A DNA stretch of 64,000 nucleotides from assembly GCA_034008185.1 (NCBI GenBank), contig CM067105.1:1674001-1738000 (forward strand). Reading direction: 5' to 3'. The notes beneath the pieces were generated by a model. That model worked only from the letters and a program-made list of their open reading frames with translations. It was not told the DNA's origin and searched no databases. The number at the start of each line of letters is the position of its first letter. Positions within the stretch are counted from its first letter, which is position 1. A program made the translations under genes and the position numbers. Shown here piece after piece: positions 35,531 through 46,092 of the stretch. The DNA is from Gorsachius magnificus (lineage: Eukaryota > Chordata > Aves > Pelecaniformes > Ardeidae).

Positions 35531-36064
35531 TTATTTCCTCTGAAAAAACCCAGTTATCAGTTTCCTCAGGGAATCCTTGAGCTCCTGGTTCCTCATGCTG
35601 TAGATGAGAGGGTTCAGTGCTGGAGGCACACTGAGTACAGCACTGCCACCACCAGATCCAGGGATGAGGAAGACATGGAGGGAGGTTTCAGGTAGGAAAA
35701 TATGCCAGTGCTGAGAAACAGGGACACCACGGCCAGGTGAGGGAGGCACGTGGAGAAGGCTTTGTACCATCCCTGCTGTGAGGGGATCCTCAGCACGGCC
35801 CTGAAGATCTGCATATAGGACAGCATGATGAAAACAAAACAGCCAGGTGCTAAACACACACTGACCACAAGTAGCCCAACCTCCCTGAGGTAGGAGTGTG
35901 AGCAGGAGAGCTTGAGGATCTGGGGGATTTCACAGAAGAACTGGTCCACTGAATTGCCCTTGCAGAGTGGTATGGAAAATGTCTTGACAGTGTGAAGGAA
36001 AGAATTGAGAATAGCACCGCCCCAGGCAGATGCTGCCATGTGGACACAAGCTCTGCTGCCCAGA
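35531..36064 (-). pseudogene. Olfactory receptor, OR14-like, 5'-truncated fragment
   Basis: It starts abruptly at LGSRACVHMAASAWGG, which follows TM3 in the other copies, so TM1-TM3 are missing. Then come DQFFCEIPQILKLSC, SYMQIFRAVLRIPSQQG, HKAF-type YKAFSTCLPHL and, after a frameshift near 35,625, LNPLIYSMRNQEL and the stop at 35,531. The sequence joined to the break (AGATGCTATAGGAAAGAT) corresponds to about 47,786 in unit C, which lies ~720 bases upstream of that gene's ATG. This indicates a deletion of about 1.1 kb relative to unit C. Confidence 0.92.
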
Positions 36065-36474
36065 GATGCTATAGGAAAGATATGCATCCTGGAAACTCAA
36101 AGCTTGGAAGGATGCCCCAACGAGATACCCAAATGCCCTGTTTAAGATAGCTCAGTAAGGGAGATTCAGCTCATTCCCCAGCCACACAGACTACTTTTCT
36201 TAGAGCCCGACAGGTTAGAGGAAAGCTTGGAGACTTCATTCTATGGACACACTTGGACCTGACTCGTTGCTGAAACTCCCATCCCCAGAGAGCCTGGTGG
36301 CAAGAAGAACCAGTAACACAGACCAGTGGAGACAGAAGAAAATATCCAGTTCAAACTTCTCAGATGATACCGCCTCTAACACAGTAGTGCTTGTCAGTAT
36401 CCACTCTCTTACTGCTAAGGAACGGGGATGGCAGAAGGCAGTTTTAGAGGTTTGGGGTGGTAGGAGACAGGTTC

Positions 36475-36501
36475 ACATTTGAGCACTATATATCAATTTG
36501 A
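36475..36501. repeat. 27-bp direct repeat, right copy
   Basis: Identical to 35,359-35,385; see that entry. Confidence 0.92.
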
Positions 36502-36720
36502 TTCTTTGGGCTATACAGCAATCTAGACAATTATTATGCAAAACCTTATCTACTAAGATTCCCTTAACCCCTTCTCTCAGTAGATAAAAAAAAGAAAGAG
36601 ATCAATATAATTAAAGAGTTGGCTAAGGAGGCAATTAGAGTGCTGAAAGACAGGAAAGCTTTTAACTGCCTGAAGCTCAGGGCAGCAGCTGGCAAGCTGA
36701 GGGGAATCTGAAGGAACAAG
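36502..36720. repeat. Third copy of part of the palindrome outer arm
   Basis: About 36,595-36,710 (ATTAAAGAGTTGGCTAAGGA, then GTGCTGAAAGACAGG) matches 32,045-32,150 in the same orientation, and hence about 400-505 inverted. The match is clearly diverged, unlike that between the two arms. Confidence 0.75.
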
Positions 36721-37600
36721 TCATAGAATCACAGAGTTATAGAGTATCTCAGATTGGTTAAAGAGGACTTTCGCTTTGTGAGCCCATGTTGACTGTGCCT
36801 CATGGTTACATTTTCCTTTACATACCTTCCAGTGGCACCCAAGATCATGGAATCATAGAATATCTCAAGTGGGAAGGGACTCATTAGGATCATCGAGTCC
36901 AACTCCCAACAGGATGCCCTACCACTAAACTATATGACTAAGAACATTCTCCAGACACTCCCTGAACACTGACAGGCTTGGTGCCATGACCAGTTCCCTG
37001 GCAAGCCTGTTCCAGTGACCGACTACCCTCTCAGTGAAGAATCTTCTCCTGATGTCCAGTCTGAACTTCCCCTGATGCAGCTTCATTCCATTCCCTCGTG
37101 TCCTGTCTCTGGTCACCACAGAAAGGAGATCAGCACCTCCCCCTGCACTGCCTGCCTTGAGGAATGTGTAGACTGAGATGAGGTCTCCCCTCAGCCTTCT
37201 CTTCTCCAGGCTGAACAAGCCAAGTGACCTCAGTCGCTCCTCGTAAGTCTTGCCCTCGAGACCCTTCGCCATCTTGGTCGCCCTCCACTGGACACCTCCT
37301 CATAGTTTGATGATATTCTTTTATTGAGGTGGCCCAAACTGAATACAGGGCTTTAGGTGGGGCCACACCCGTGCAGTGCAGAGTGGGACAATTCTTTCCC
37401 TTGATTGTGCCGTGCACGGTGTGCCGTGCTTGATGCACCCCAGGACATGGTTGGCCCTTGGGGCTGCCAGGGCACACTGTTGACTCCTATTCAACTGGCC
37501 GTCATCCCAAACCCCCAGATGTCTTTCCATGGGGCTGCTCTCCAGGCTCTCCTCCCCCAATTTGTGCGTATGACCAGGATTACCCCATCCTGGGTAGAGA
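36721..37600 (-). mobile_element. CR1 LINE fragment(s)
   Basis: Two reverse CR1 3' ends follow one another (from 36,721 and from 36,846, CATGGAATCATAGAATATC). The minus strand of the second encodes [21 protein letters not shown] and RDRTRGNGMKLHQGKFRLDIR, the CR1 ORF2 C-terminus, frameshifted near 37,270. Confidence 0.9.
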
Positions 37601-37814
37601 CGTGTGTACTCCTGTGCTCATGTAGGTGTGACACCAGAAACACCTGCACAAGCCAGCTGCATGCTTGTGCCCTAAGAACTACAGAGCTATCAGTGACATC
37701 ATAACTAGCTGCATTAGGTATGCAGGCATATATGACATCATAAGCACCTGCACAAGCCACCTGCATGCACCTTCCATAACTGCTACAGAGCCACTAGTGA
37801 CATCATAAACAGGT

Positions 37815-38308
37815 TGTCCTTTTTGGCTGGGACAGAGTTAATTCTCCTCCTAGCAGCTGGCACAGCACTGTGGTTTGGATTTAGTATGAGAATGTTGATA
37901 ACACACCGATGGTTCAGTTGTTGCTGAGCAGGGCTTACACCAGGCAATGGCTCTTCAGCTTCCCCTGCTCTGCCAGGGGCAGAGGCACAGCCAGGACAGC
38001 TTACCCCAACTGACCAAAGGGGCATTCCAGACCATGTGACATCATGCTCAGTATAGAAACTTTGGCGAGTTCCTGGGGGCAGCGATCGCTGCTCAGGGAC
38101 TGGCTGGGCATGGATGAGCAGATGATGAGCGGTTTCATCACTTGTTTTTTCTTTGTTTTATTTTTTCTCTTGTTTTCATTTTCATTAAAAAACTATTATT
38201 GTTTTATTAGTAGTTGTATTAGTATTAAACTGCTCATCTAGACCTACTTTTGCCCTTCTGATTCTCTCTGCCATCCCATCGAGGAAAGGGAAGGTGAGCA
38301 AGTGGCTC
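37815..38308 (+). mobile_element. ERVL-like LTR, slightly truncated
   Basis: It begins TGTCCTTTTTGGCTGGGACAG and parallels the solo LTR at 28,965 throughout (GTTAATTCTCC, TTTGGATTTAGTA, GATAACAC, TATTAAACTGCTC, CCATCCCATCGAGG). Its 3' end gives way directly to pol sequence of the same class. Confidence 0.85.
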
Positions 38309-38309
38309 T

Positions 38310-39050
38310 GGCAGAAAGCACCAGGAGAGACTTGAGGCTGACCCCTAGACTTTTGGAGCCGGGTATATAGAGGATCCGAGGCCCACTATACTCCAACTGA
38401 AAAAGAGATATTGGCAGCGTATGAAGGGGTTCGAGCTGCTTCAGAAGTGATTGGTACTGAAGCACAGCTTCTCCTGGCACCCCAACTGATGGTTCTGGGC
38501 TGGATGTTCAAAAGGAAGGTCCCCTCTACACATCATGCAACTGATACTACACAGAGTAAGTGGGTCGCACTGATTACACAACGAGCTCGAATAGGAAACC
38601 CCAATCACCCAGGAATCTTGGAAGTGATCGTGAACTGGCCAGAAGCAAAGATTTTAGAATATCACCAGAGGAGGAAGTCACACTCGCTGAAGAGGCCCCA
38701 CTGTACAATAAACTGCCAGAAAATAAGAAGCAATATGCCCTGTTCACTGATGGGTCCTGTCATCTTGTGGGAAAGCATCAGAGGTGGAAAGCTGTTGTAT
38801 GGAGTCCCATACGACAAGTCACAGAGACTGCTGAAGGAGAAGGTGAATGGAGTCTGTTTGCAGAGGTGAGAACCATCCAGCTGGTTTTAGATATTGCTGA
38901 AAGAGAAAAATGGCCATGCTCTACCTCTGTACTGACTCATGGATGGTGGCAAATGCCCTGTGGGGGTGGTTGCAGCAATGGAAGCAGAGCAACTGGCAGT
39001 GCAGAGGCAAACCCATCTGGGCTGCTGTGTTATTGCAAGAACCTGAGTGA
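38310..39050 (+). pseudogene. ERVL-like pol fragment (RT end and RNase H)
   Basis: It reads YTPTEKEILAAYEGVRAASE in one frame and then the RNase H pieces YALFTDGSC (first Asp), WSLFAEVRTIQL (Glu) and, after a frameshift near 38,925, CTDSWMVANALWGW (second Asp). RNase H removes RNA from the hybrid in reverse transcription. Most of the element is missing: the adjoining LTR is followed at once by late RT. Confidence 0.85.
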
Positions 39051-39059
39051 TTTTCCTCC

Positions 39060-39520
39060 CATCATGAAGGCAAGATCCATGGTAGATTTATTCTGTAAGG
39101 GACCTAAGAAGGTCTCTAGGCCAACCTCCTGCTCACAGCAGGGTCAGCTATGGTGTCAGAGCAGGTTGCTCAGGCCTTCATTCACTTTGGGCTTGAAAAT
39201 ATGCAAGGATGGAGATGACACAAGCTCTCTGGGGAATCTGATCCAGTGCTTGACTGTCCTGATGGGGAGAAAGATTTTTCTCACTTGTTTCAGCTGATGC
39301 TTATTGGCCCTCATTCTCCCATCATGCATGACAGGGAAGAGCCTGGCTAACTTTTAATCCAAGAAGGTATGGGAAGGCTGTTATTAGGTGTCACCAAAGC
39401 CTTGTCTTCTCCTGACTTTGCACCTCTGCAGCAAAGGCAGACAACAGCATCCTGGGCTGCATTAGGAAGAGCACTGCCAGCAGGTGAGTGGAGGTCACCC
39501 TCTCTACTCAGCCCTGCTAC
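39060..39520. mobile_element. CR1 remnants in both orientations
   Basis: 39,090-39,300 reads as reversed CR1 C-terminus (FTLGLKICKDGDD...SLGNLIQCL on the plus strand). 39,430-39,520 reads as sense CR1 (GACAACAGCATCCTGGGCTG...GCACTGCCAGCAGGTGAG). Confidence 0.6.
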
Positions 39521-40500
39521 AATTTCTTTCTCATTTCCCTCATGGTTTTCAACCCTTCCACCTTCACCCACACTTCAGTCAAAGCTGCTGCCCACATCTT
39601 CCACCAGTCCTTCCCTGTTTTCTTATGAAAAAAAAGTCCAGGAGCGCATTTCTCCATGTTGGGTCAGGGATGATCTTCCAACTTCCTGTCAACTGTGGCT
39701 TTCTAGCAGAGATTCACAGTCTTCAATGTCCCCAGTGAGTACCAGGGCCTAAATTTGTGTCCCTTCCTCCAGCTGCCTAAAGGAGACCTCATCCTCCTTC
39801 TAACCTTCATTAGGAGGTTCGGTGGGCCTGACCAGGAGACCATTGCACATAGAGGAGTTACTGAACGGCATAACAGTAAACCTGTGTGGGCCCAGGGCTG
39901 GGCTGTGCTGGGCCGTGCTCTGTACAGCTCAGCCTTCAGGCTGTGTTGTGCTGAGTATATCCCTTGGTTATAAGGTAAACTTGATTGTAAAAGAGAATAG
40001 TGCAGGAAGCTCCCACCTGCCGCTGGCAATCAGGTCATCCGCACGTCCTTACCTTTATAAAAAGCTACAGCAACAAATTCCCATGTGAACATCCTCTTTT
40101 GGGGGCAGTGGAAATGATTACTTGAATTGTTTTCCTTGCAAGAAAACATTTACAGAGCTCCCAGGAGTAAAATGGGGTAATACTTCAATGACTGGGGTCT
40201 GCACAACTTGCTGCAGCATGATCAAAGGCACCTCCTGGTGCAAAAGAGCATCCAAGCCTGCTGCTGGCCTATCAGGGATGCTGGCAGATGTGACCCCACA
40301 GCCACTTTCAGAGCCATGTGCCTCCTGCCTGACCCATGAGATACTGAGGCACAGCTGACCTCATCCATAGCATCCCCACCCATCTCCTCCTTGTGGCCTG
40401 TGAGCTGACCAGCTACAGGTCACCTCACGTTCCTCTTCTAATGACTTGTGACTGCTCTGGGTCCTTGCCATCCTTGCCTTTCCACCAAGTGTGTGGGAGG
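39521..40500. other. Intergenic, no gene; start of direct OR unit C near 40,250
   Basis: 39,521-40,250 shows nothing I recognise. From about 40,250 (TGCTGGCCTATCAGGG ... CACAGCTGACCTCATCC) the text follows 11,400-11,540 of unit A in the same orientation. Confidence 0.5.
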
Positions 40501-40930
40501 TAAAGGTGGCGAGGTTAGAGTGTGGGTATGAGGGCTTCAGGGTTTAGGTGTTCAGGTTAGTGTCTAGGCATTAGAGCTCGCCTTTCAGGGTTAGGGGTTA
40601 GGCAGAGGCTTAGGGAGAGGGTTTGGTGTTCTGCTGAGAGTGTCTGGTTCATGTTTAGGCTGTGGGCCAGCTTTGTGGGTTAGTGTTTTATTTAGATCTT
40701 GGGTGAGGGCCACGATTAAAGCTAGCATTTTAATACTAGGGATACGGGTAATGGATTATGGTAGGCAATCAAGTACAAATAAGCATATGGGGTTATGGGT
40801 TTAGGCTTTGCCTTCGAGGTAAGTTTGAGGTTAGGGATTAGGGTAGTGGACTCTTTTCAGTGTGAGGGGTAGCACTGACAGGTTGGTCTTAGGGCTTAAG
40901 GTCCCTGGCTAGCAATAGGGTAAAGACCCA
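40500..40930 (+). repeat. Degenerate telomere-like (TTAGGG) tract
   Basis: G-rich on the plus strand, with many TTAGGG and near-TTAGGG words (GGGTTAGGGGTTAGG near 40,590; GAGGTTAGGGATTAGGGTAG near 40,835) separated by variable text. It interrupts unit C relative to unit A. Confidence 0.65.
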
Positions 40931-41784
40931 TCAGGAATGTTTTCACTGTCAGTGTGACAGCAGCCCCAGCATTACCTGAATGGCACTTACTTCTTCAAAA
41001 TAATTTATCTCTGTTGGCCAAGTCCCTCTTCCCTCCCTCCATTATCCCCTCTCTCTTGTCCCTGTTCCCCCGACCGTCTGAAATCTTTGATCTTCTTGGG
41101 GTTAGCTTTGTGATGGACCTTCATGACCTCCATGCCTCTGCTTTCCCGCTGCTGGCCAGTTGTTGCTGGTACAGAAGTGACCTCACAGCCAGCCTCCAAG
41201 GGGACATAACATACTGCTATGTTGTAGAGGGTCCTACTCAGCCTGTCCACCAGCGCTGGTGGCAGGTGATGACATGGACCACCCCAGAGGTACCCTGCCT
41301 GCACACCAGCTCAGGTTCCAGAAGGGCTCCCATATATCCTGGAACACCTTTTGCACACGGGTGCTTGAGCTGCCCCAGGGCATCTCTGTGGCAGTGTCCA
41401 ACTCTGATACTGCTTTAGGAGCTCATGATTTGAAGTCATGAATTTAGATTGTAGGAGAAAGTTGAAACCTCTGCAGAAAACAACTATTTCTAATGTCTGA
41501 ATGAAAATTTTTTCCTTTCCAGTATTACTAGCCTATTTTTTCATTAATTTTCATGATTTTTACTGACAACACAATGAGCACGTACAAGCAAGCTGTTTAC
41601 ACTCACTCTCTACATGAATACTTTTGTGCAGACACTTATCAAAGTAAATTTCCTACCTATGGTTCAAATGGAGAAACATTGCTCACAGGAGCTATTCTGC
41701 CTATGTTGGCACATTTTCTATCTCTAGATCTGCCTCTGCCTTTCTCTATTGTGTCTTCAGAGAGCTCTCCAAGGGGAAGAGTTG

Positions 41785-42370
41785 TTGAATCATAGAATAA
41801 GTCAGGCTGGAAGAGACATCAATGTCATCTTGTCGGACTCTCGAGGCAGGGTGAACTAAATGAAGTAGCTCAGAGCTCCCCCCAGCTTGCCAGAGGAGCT
41901 GAAGATGAGCTCCATCCCATCCTACAAGGAGATAGCAAAGGTGTTGAAGAGTGTCGATGAAGTGCTGGTCACTGAGGGATGCTGCACCTGACTGGATGCT
42001 GGGAGGACTTTATACCAGTGATGACATTTGGGCCAGGTCGTGCAGCCAAACTCCCACACACAAAATCAGCCACTTCTTCAGGCTAGATGCGAACAATCTG
42101 GCTATAAGAAGACTACGGGAGACCATGTTTAAGGCCCTGTTAAAGTCCAGGCACACAACACACCCTTCTTTCCTCTTACATATGGCTTCAGCAATCCCTT
42201 TTTTCTCCTTCAAATGCCTGACAATGGCTGCAGGAGCTTTTGCCTCATCACGTTCCCAGGGACTGAGGTGAGGCCGACCAACCTGTAATTGTCCGAGTCC
42301 TCCTTCCTGCCCTTCTTGAAGACGGGGTTTATGACTGCCTTTTCCAAATCCCCAGGAACCTCTCTGATCA
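41785..42370 (-). mobile_element. CR1 LINE fragment
   Basis: The plus strand starts GAATCATAGAATAAGTCAGG (reverse 3' end). The minus strand later reads DNYRLVGLTSVPGNVMRQKLLQ, a CR1 RT stretch. It corresponds to 11,605-12,240 in unit A. Confidence 0.85.
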
Positions 42371-42569
42371 TTCTGCCCCTTCCAAGATGTCTGAGAGAGG
42401 TCTCATGATAACATTGGCCAGCACCTTCCCACACCAAAAGCCTTCTCCATATTGCACGCTTCCAGGGGAGTGCCCAGGACACAGCACATGCCTGTCCAGG
42501 TCCTCTGGGCTTGTTCCAAAGAGAACCAGAAGTGATTTTGTCCTGCAGGCCCACAACTCCACGTACCTA

Positions 42570-43345
42570 TCAGCTTTCTGATCATGATGAAGGGATTGAG
42601 CAGGGATCTGAGGATGGTGTAGAAAATGGGCTTTGTCCAAGTACCTCAGGAGGGTTGTTCTCAGCATTACACAGACAAGAATGATGGATGATGTAGAAAA
42701 AAGTGACACTAGTGAGGTGAGACAAATAGATGGAGAAGACCTTCTGCCTGCCCACACTGGGCAGGAGAGCTGCCCCAGGGTGGTAGTTCTGATGCACAGA
42801 TAGGATACCAGCATGAACAGGAAGGAGAAGACTGGATCTAAACAGCAGGTTATGAAAGCAGAGAGCATGAGTGTCATGCTTACACTGTAGTAGAGCTGGA
42901 AGCATTGGGGCAAAACCACAGAAGAAGTGGTCCAGTATGTCAGGGCCAGAACGTGTATCTGGACAATAACAAAATTATTACTGTAGATGACAGAAATCCC
43001 CCAAGTCAAATTGCAACCATCTTCTGGAGATGAGCCTTCCAGTTCATGACTCTTACAGAGCCCAGAGTGTGGCATAGAGCCCAGTACTCTACCTAGGACG
43101 TGGCCACCAGCAGGCAACACTCCGTGCATGCAAAACGTGCAGGAAATAGCACTAACCTTGCTGTGAGCAGAGACTGTGCTGTCCCCAGTCAGGGGACAGT
43201 CAGGGTGGTGGAGCTGTAGCAGGTTTCCAAGATTTCCACCAGCAGCCCCATGAGGAGCATGTTCCCAACCACAATTACAGGGTGTGTCATGAGAGAGAGG
43301 AGGAAGACATTTTTTCTGAAGGTTGGGGACATTCCACATGCCATT
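42570..43345 (-). pseudogene. Olfactory receptor of a different subfamily, pseudogene
   Basis: The minus strand carries scattered OR motifs in several frames: NVFLLSLMTHPVIVVGNMLL (TM1), then directly LVEILETCYSSTTL (end of TM2, with the LHTPMYFF part missing), GPDILDHFFCGFAPML (ECL2), FSFLFMLVSYLCIRTTTL (TM5), GRQKVFSIYLSHLTSVTFFY (TM6) and FYTILRSLLNPFIMIRK (TM7). ETCYSS, DHFFC and the GRQK...SHLT form of TM6 differ from the OR14-like copies nearby (DLGSIS, DQFFCEI, HKAFSTCLPHL). At least two frameshifts and an internal deletion are present. A 323-codon open frame crosses the region but mixes in-frame and out-of-frame receptor segments. Confidence 0.82.
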
Positions 43346-44158
43346 AGGGGAAACTCCACTGACAATGTCTGGTTGTCCTAATCTCTTTTTTCCATTGAAA
43401 GCTTTCGGTGTTCAAGTCCCCTCTCTCCTTGTAGGACACCTACGACTGAGAGCATTTGTTTCTCTCTCCAGTGCTTAAAGAAATTATGAAGGAAGTTCAG
43501 AGAGGTGAAACATGGAGGTGTGTGTGCCTCTGACTGCATTCATTCTTCCCAGACATGCTCTGTGCTTTGTGAATGGTGAGAGATGTCGTCTTCTAGAGAG
43601 CAACACTGTTCATGCTTGCAGAAACCTTTCTGACTGCACAGGTGAAATGCTCCACAGACGTGCTCCTTTCATACTCCATGATTAAAGAGACAGACCATAA
43701 AGATGTAGCACACAGGGACATTTGCAATGAACTGGCCAAGGCAGGTGAGAAAAAACTCCTTGGGATGGTGGGGCTTGTTCCTGCAGTCACAGACAGAAAT
43801 GTCAGGGCTCTGACAGGGGTGTTCTGAGACATGAGTCCTTCCCTTGCACATGCAGAGGCACTGCAGCAGGTATAATGTCTCTTTGGCCTCCTGTTGCCAC
43901 TCCCAGAGGCACTGGACATAGGGACCACGGTTCAAGCAAGCACATCCCAGTGCTGCATTCAGGTGGTTTCTCAGGGGACATTACTCTCCAAGTGAAGTGG
44001 CCTCAAGGCACTGTCTGTCCCACAGGCCTTGATGGCACCTCTAGGAATAGCCGATGGCATTTGGGCTCACTTGGGTTCATCTTGTCACACACACACAGGA
44101 TGCACACATTTAAGTCTCCTGGACAATGCAAACATGAACTCCTGACCTACTCAAAACC
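43346..44158. other. Duplicated non-coding part of OR unit C
   Basis: From about 43,880 to 44,150 it follows 12,450-12,790 of unit A (CACATCCCAGTGCTGCATTC, GCACTGTCTGTCCCACAG). No gene is seen. Confidence 0.6.
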
Positions 44159-45224
44159 TGTGAGGGGCTGACCCTGGATGGATGCCAGGTGCCCACCAAA
44201 GCCACTCTGTCATTCGCCTCTTCAACAGGACAGGGGAGAGAAAAATATATCAAAAGATTCATGGGAAGATAAGGACAGGGAGGGATCATTTGCCAGTTAC
44301 TGCCATGGGCAAAAACAGACTCAACTTGATGAAAGTAATTTAATCTATTACCAGTCAAATCAGAGTAGGAGAGGATGAAAAAAACCCCTGAATCCTAAAA
44401 CACCTTTCCTCCACCCCTCCCTTCTTCCTGGGCTCAACTTCACTCCCAAATTCTCTACCTCCTTCCCTCCAAGCGGCAAAAGGGGACGGGGAATGGGGGT
44501 TGGGGTCAGTTCATCACACGCTGTCTCTGCCACTTGTTCCTCCCAGGGGAGGACTCCTTACACTCTTCCCCTGCTCCAGCCTGGGGTCCCTCCCACAGCA
44601 GACAGTTCTCCACGAACTCCTCCAGTGTGGGTCCATCCTTCCCATGGGGTGCAGTCTCTCAGGAACAGAGTGCTCCAGTGTGGGTCCCCCTGCGGGGTCA
44701 TCAGCCCTGCCAGCAAAACTGCTTCAGCATGGGCTCCTCTCCACAAGGTCCTCAGGTCCTGCCAGGAACCTGCTCTAGCACAGGCTTCCCACAAAGACAC
44801 AGCCCCCTTTGGGCACGCCCCTGCTCCGGTGTGGGCTCCTCCATGGGTTGCAAGTGGAGATCTGCTCCCCCCTGGGCCTCTACAAGCTGCAGGGGGACAG
44901 CCTGCCTGACCATGGTCTTCACCATGGGGTTCAGGAGTACTTCTGCTCCAGCACCTGGACCACCTCCTCCTCCTCCTTCTTCACTGACATTGGTGTCTGT
45001 AGGGCTCTTTTCTCTCACATCCTCTCACTTCTTTCTCTCCAGCCACCATTCCACAGCAGGTTTTTCCCCTCTTCTTAAATATGTTATCACAGAGGTGCTT
45101 CCACCATCACTGATTGGCTTGGCCTTGGCCAGTGGTGGACAAAGAGAAAGCTTCTGGCAGCTCTCAGAGAAGCCACCCTTTTAGCTCCCTTGCTACCAAA
45201 ACCTTGCCATGCAAACCCAATACA
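44159..45224. mobile_element. Probable LTR-type avian repeat, ~1.07 kb
   Basis: Inserted between sequences that are adjacent in unit A (near 12,795). It has TG...CA ends (TGTGAGGGGCTG ... AACCCAATACA). Inside is a ~60-base periodic motif with variants of CTCCAGTGTGGGTCC and CCATGGGGTGCAG (about 44,620-44,950). I could not find a convincing target duplication. From memory it resembles a common bird interspersed repeat; the class call is inference. Confidence 0.6.
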
Positions 45225-46092
45225 GTGTCTTTCCATGAAGGGAAGTACAATCTCTCTGAGCTGGGGTGAGACGCCAGTGCTGAGAATGATTATTTCAAGG
45301 GGCTGGTCTGTGATGATTGCCCCAGGGTGTTCCATGGACAAGGTCACAGACCAGACCCTGCTCTGCTGGTCCTTCAAGTCTATCCCTGGAGGCTGGCTGT
45401 GTGAGGACATTGCTGCAAGACCCAACTCTGCACACTCACACACTTTATCTGTTCATCAGTGTTATCCTCACCAGGGCACTTTCTTGGGCATGTTCTTGAC
45501 AGCAATTTTGAAAGAAGGCCAAAGTCATTAGGCACTACCCTCAGGAGATCCCTTTTCATGATGGAAACACTGCTATGGAGGCCAGCTCTGTCACAGAAGT
45601 GCCCATTACCTGTCCTTGTCTGCGATCACAGGACTGCCACCCAGCAGGACAGTGACCAAACTGCAAGAACGCTCAGGCCTTACACAAATACAAAGGCTCA
45701 GAAGAAGAGTATGAAAGTGAAAAGACAGCAGCTCTGGAAACACCAAGTGCTGCTTCTTGCTGGCAGTGATTCTGTGCCAGCACTCTTTTCCTCTCCACCT
45801 CTGCAGCACCAGAGGTTTCTGAGGAAGGATCTCAGACAAACAAGTTCCTGAAGGGTCCTCTGATTTGTTTAAAGAAACAGAGTCTCACTCCTCATTTACA
45901 CAATCTCTGGATCGCACAGGAAATGTAGAAACTGACACAGAAGTGGGGCGAATAATAACATTTCTTTATGGACAACATTATCACCAATAAAACAACAACC
46001 ACCCCACCCCCCCAAAAAGAAGAAGAAAAAAAAAAACCTAAAAAGACAGCAACAAATCTCCAGAAGAGAGGCTTGGTCCGTAATGAATTACA
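45225..46092. other. Duplicated 3' flank of OR unit C
   Basis: It parallels 12,800-13,640 of unit A (GTGTCTTTCCATGAAGGGA; TGCAAGACCC; CCAGCAGGACAGTGACC). A short A-rich stretch lies near 46,018-46,036. No gene. Confidence 0.6.

Noticed and set aside
42368..43339. A 323-codon open frame on the minus strand.
   Set aside because: It crosses an OR pseudogene but carries the receptor's motifs only in part; TM1, TM6 and TM7 fall in other frames. A chance frame over a pseudogene.
44534..45184. A 216-codon plus-strand frame.
   Set aside because: Lies wholly inside the LTR-type repeat, with frame length due to its GC-rich subrepeats.
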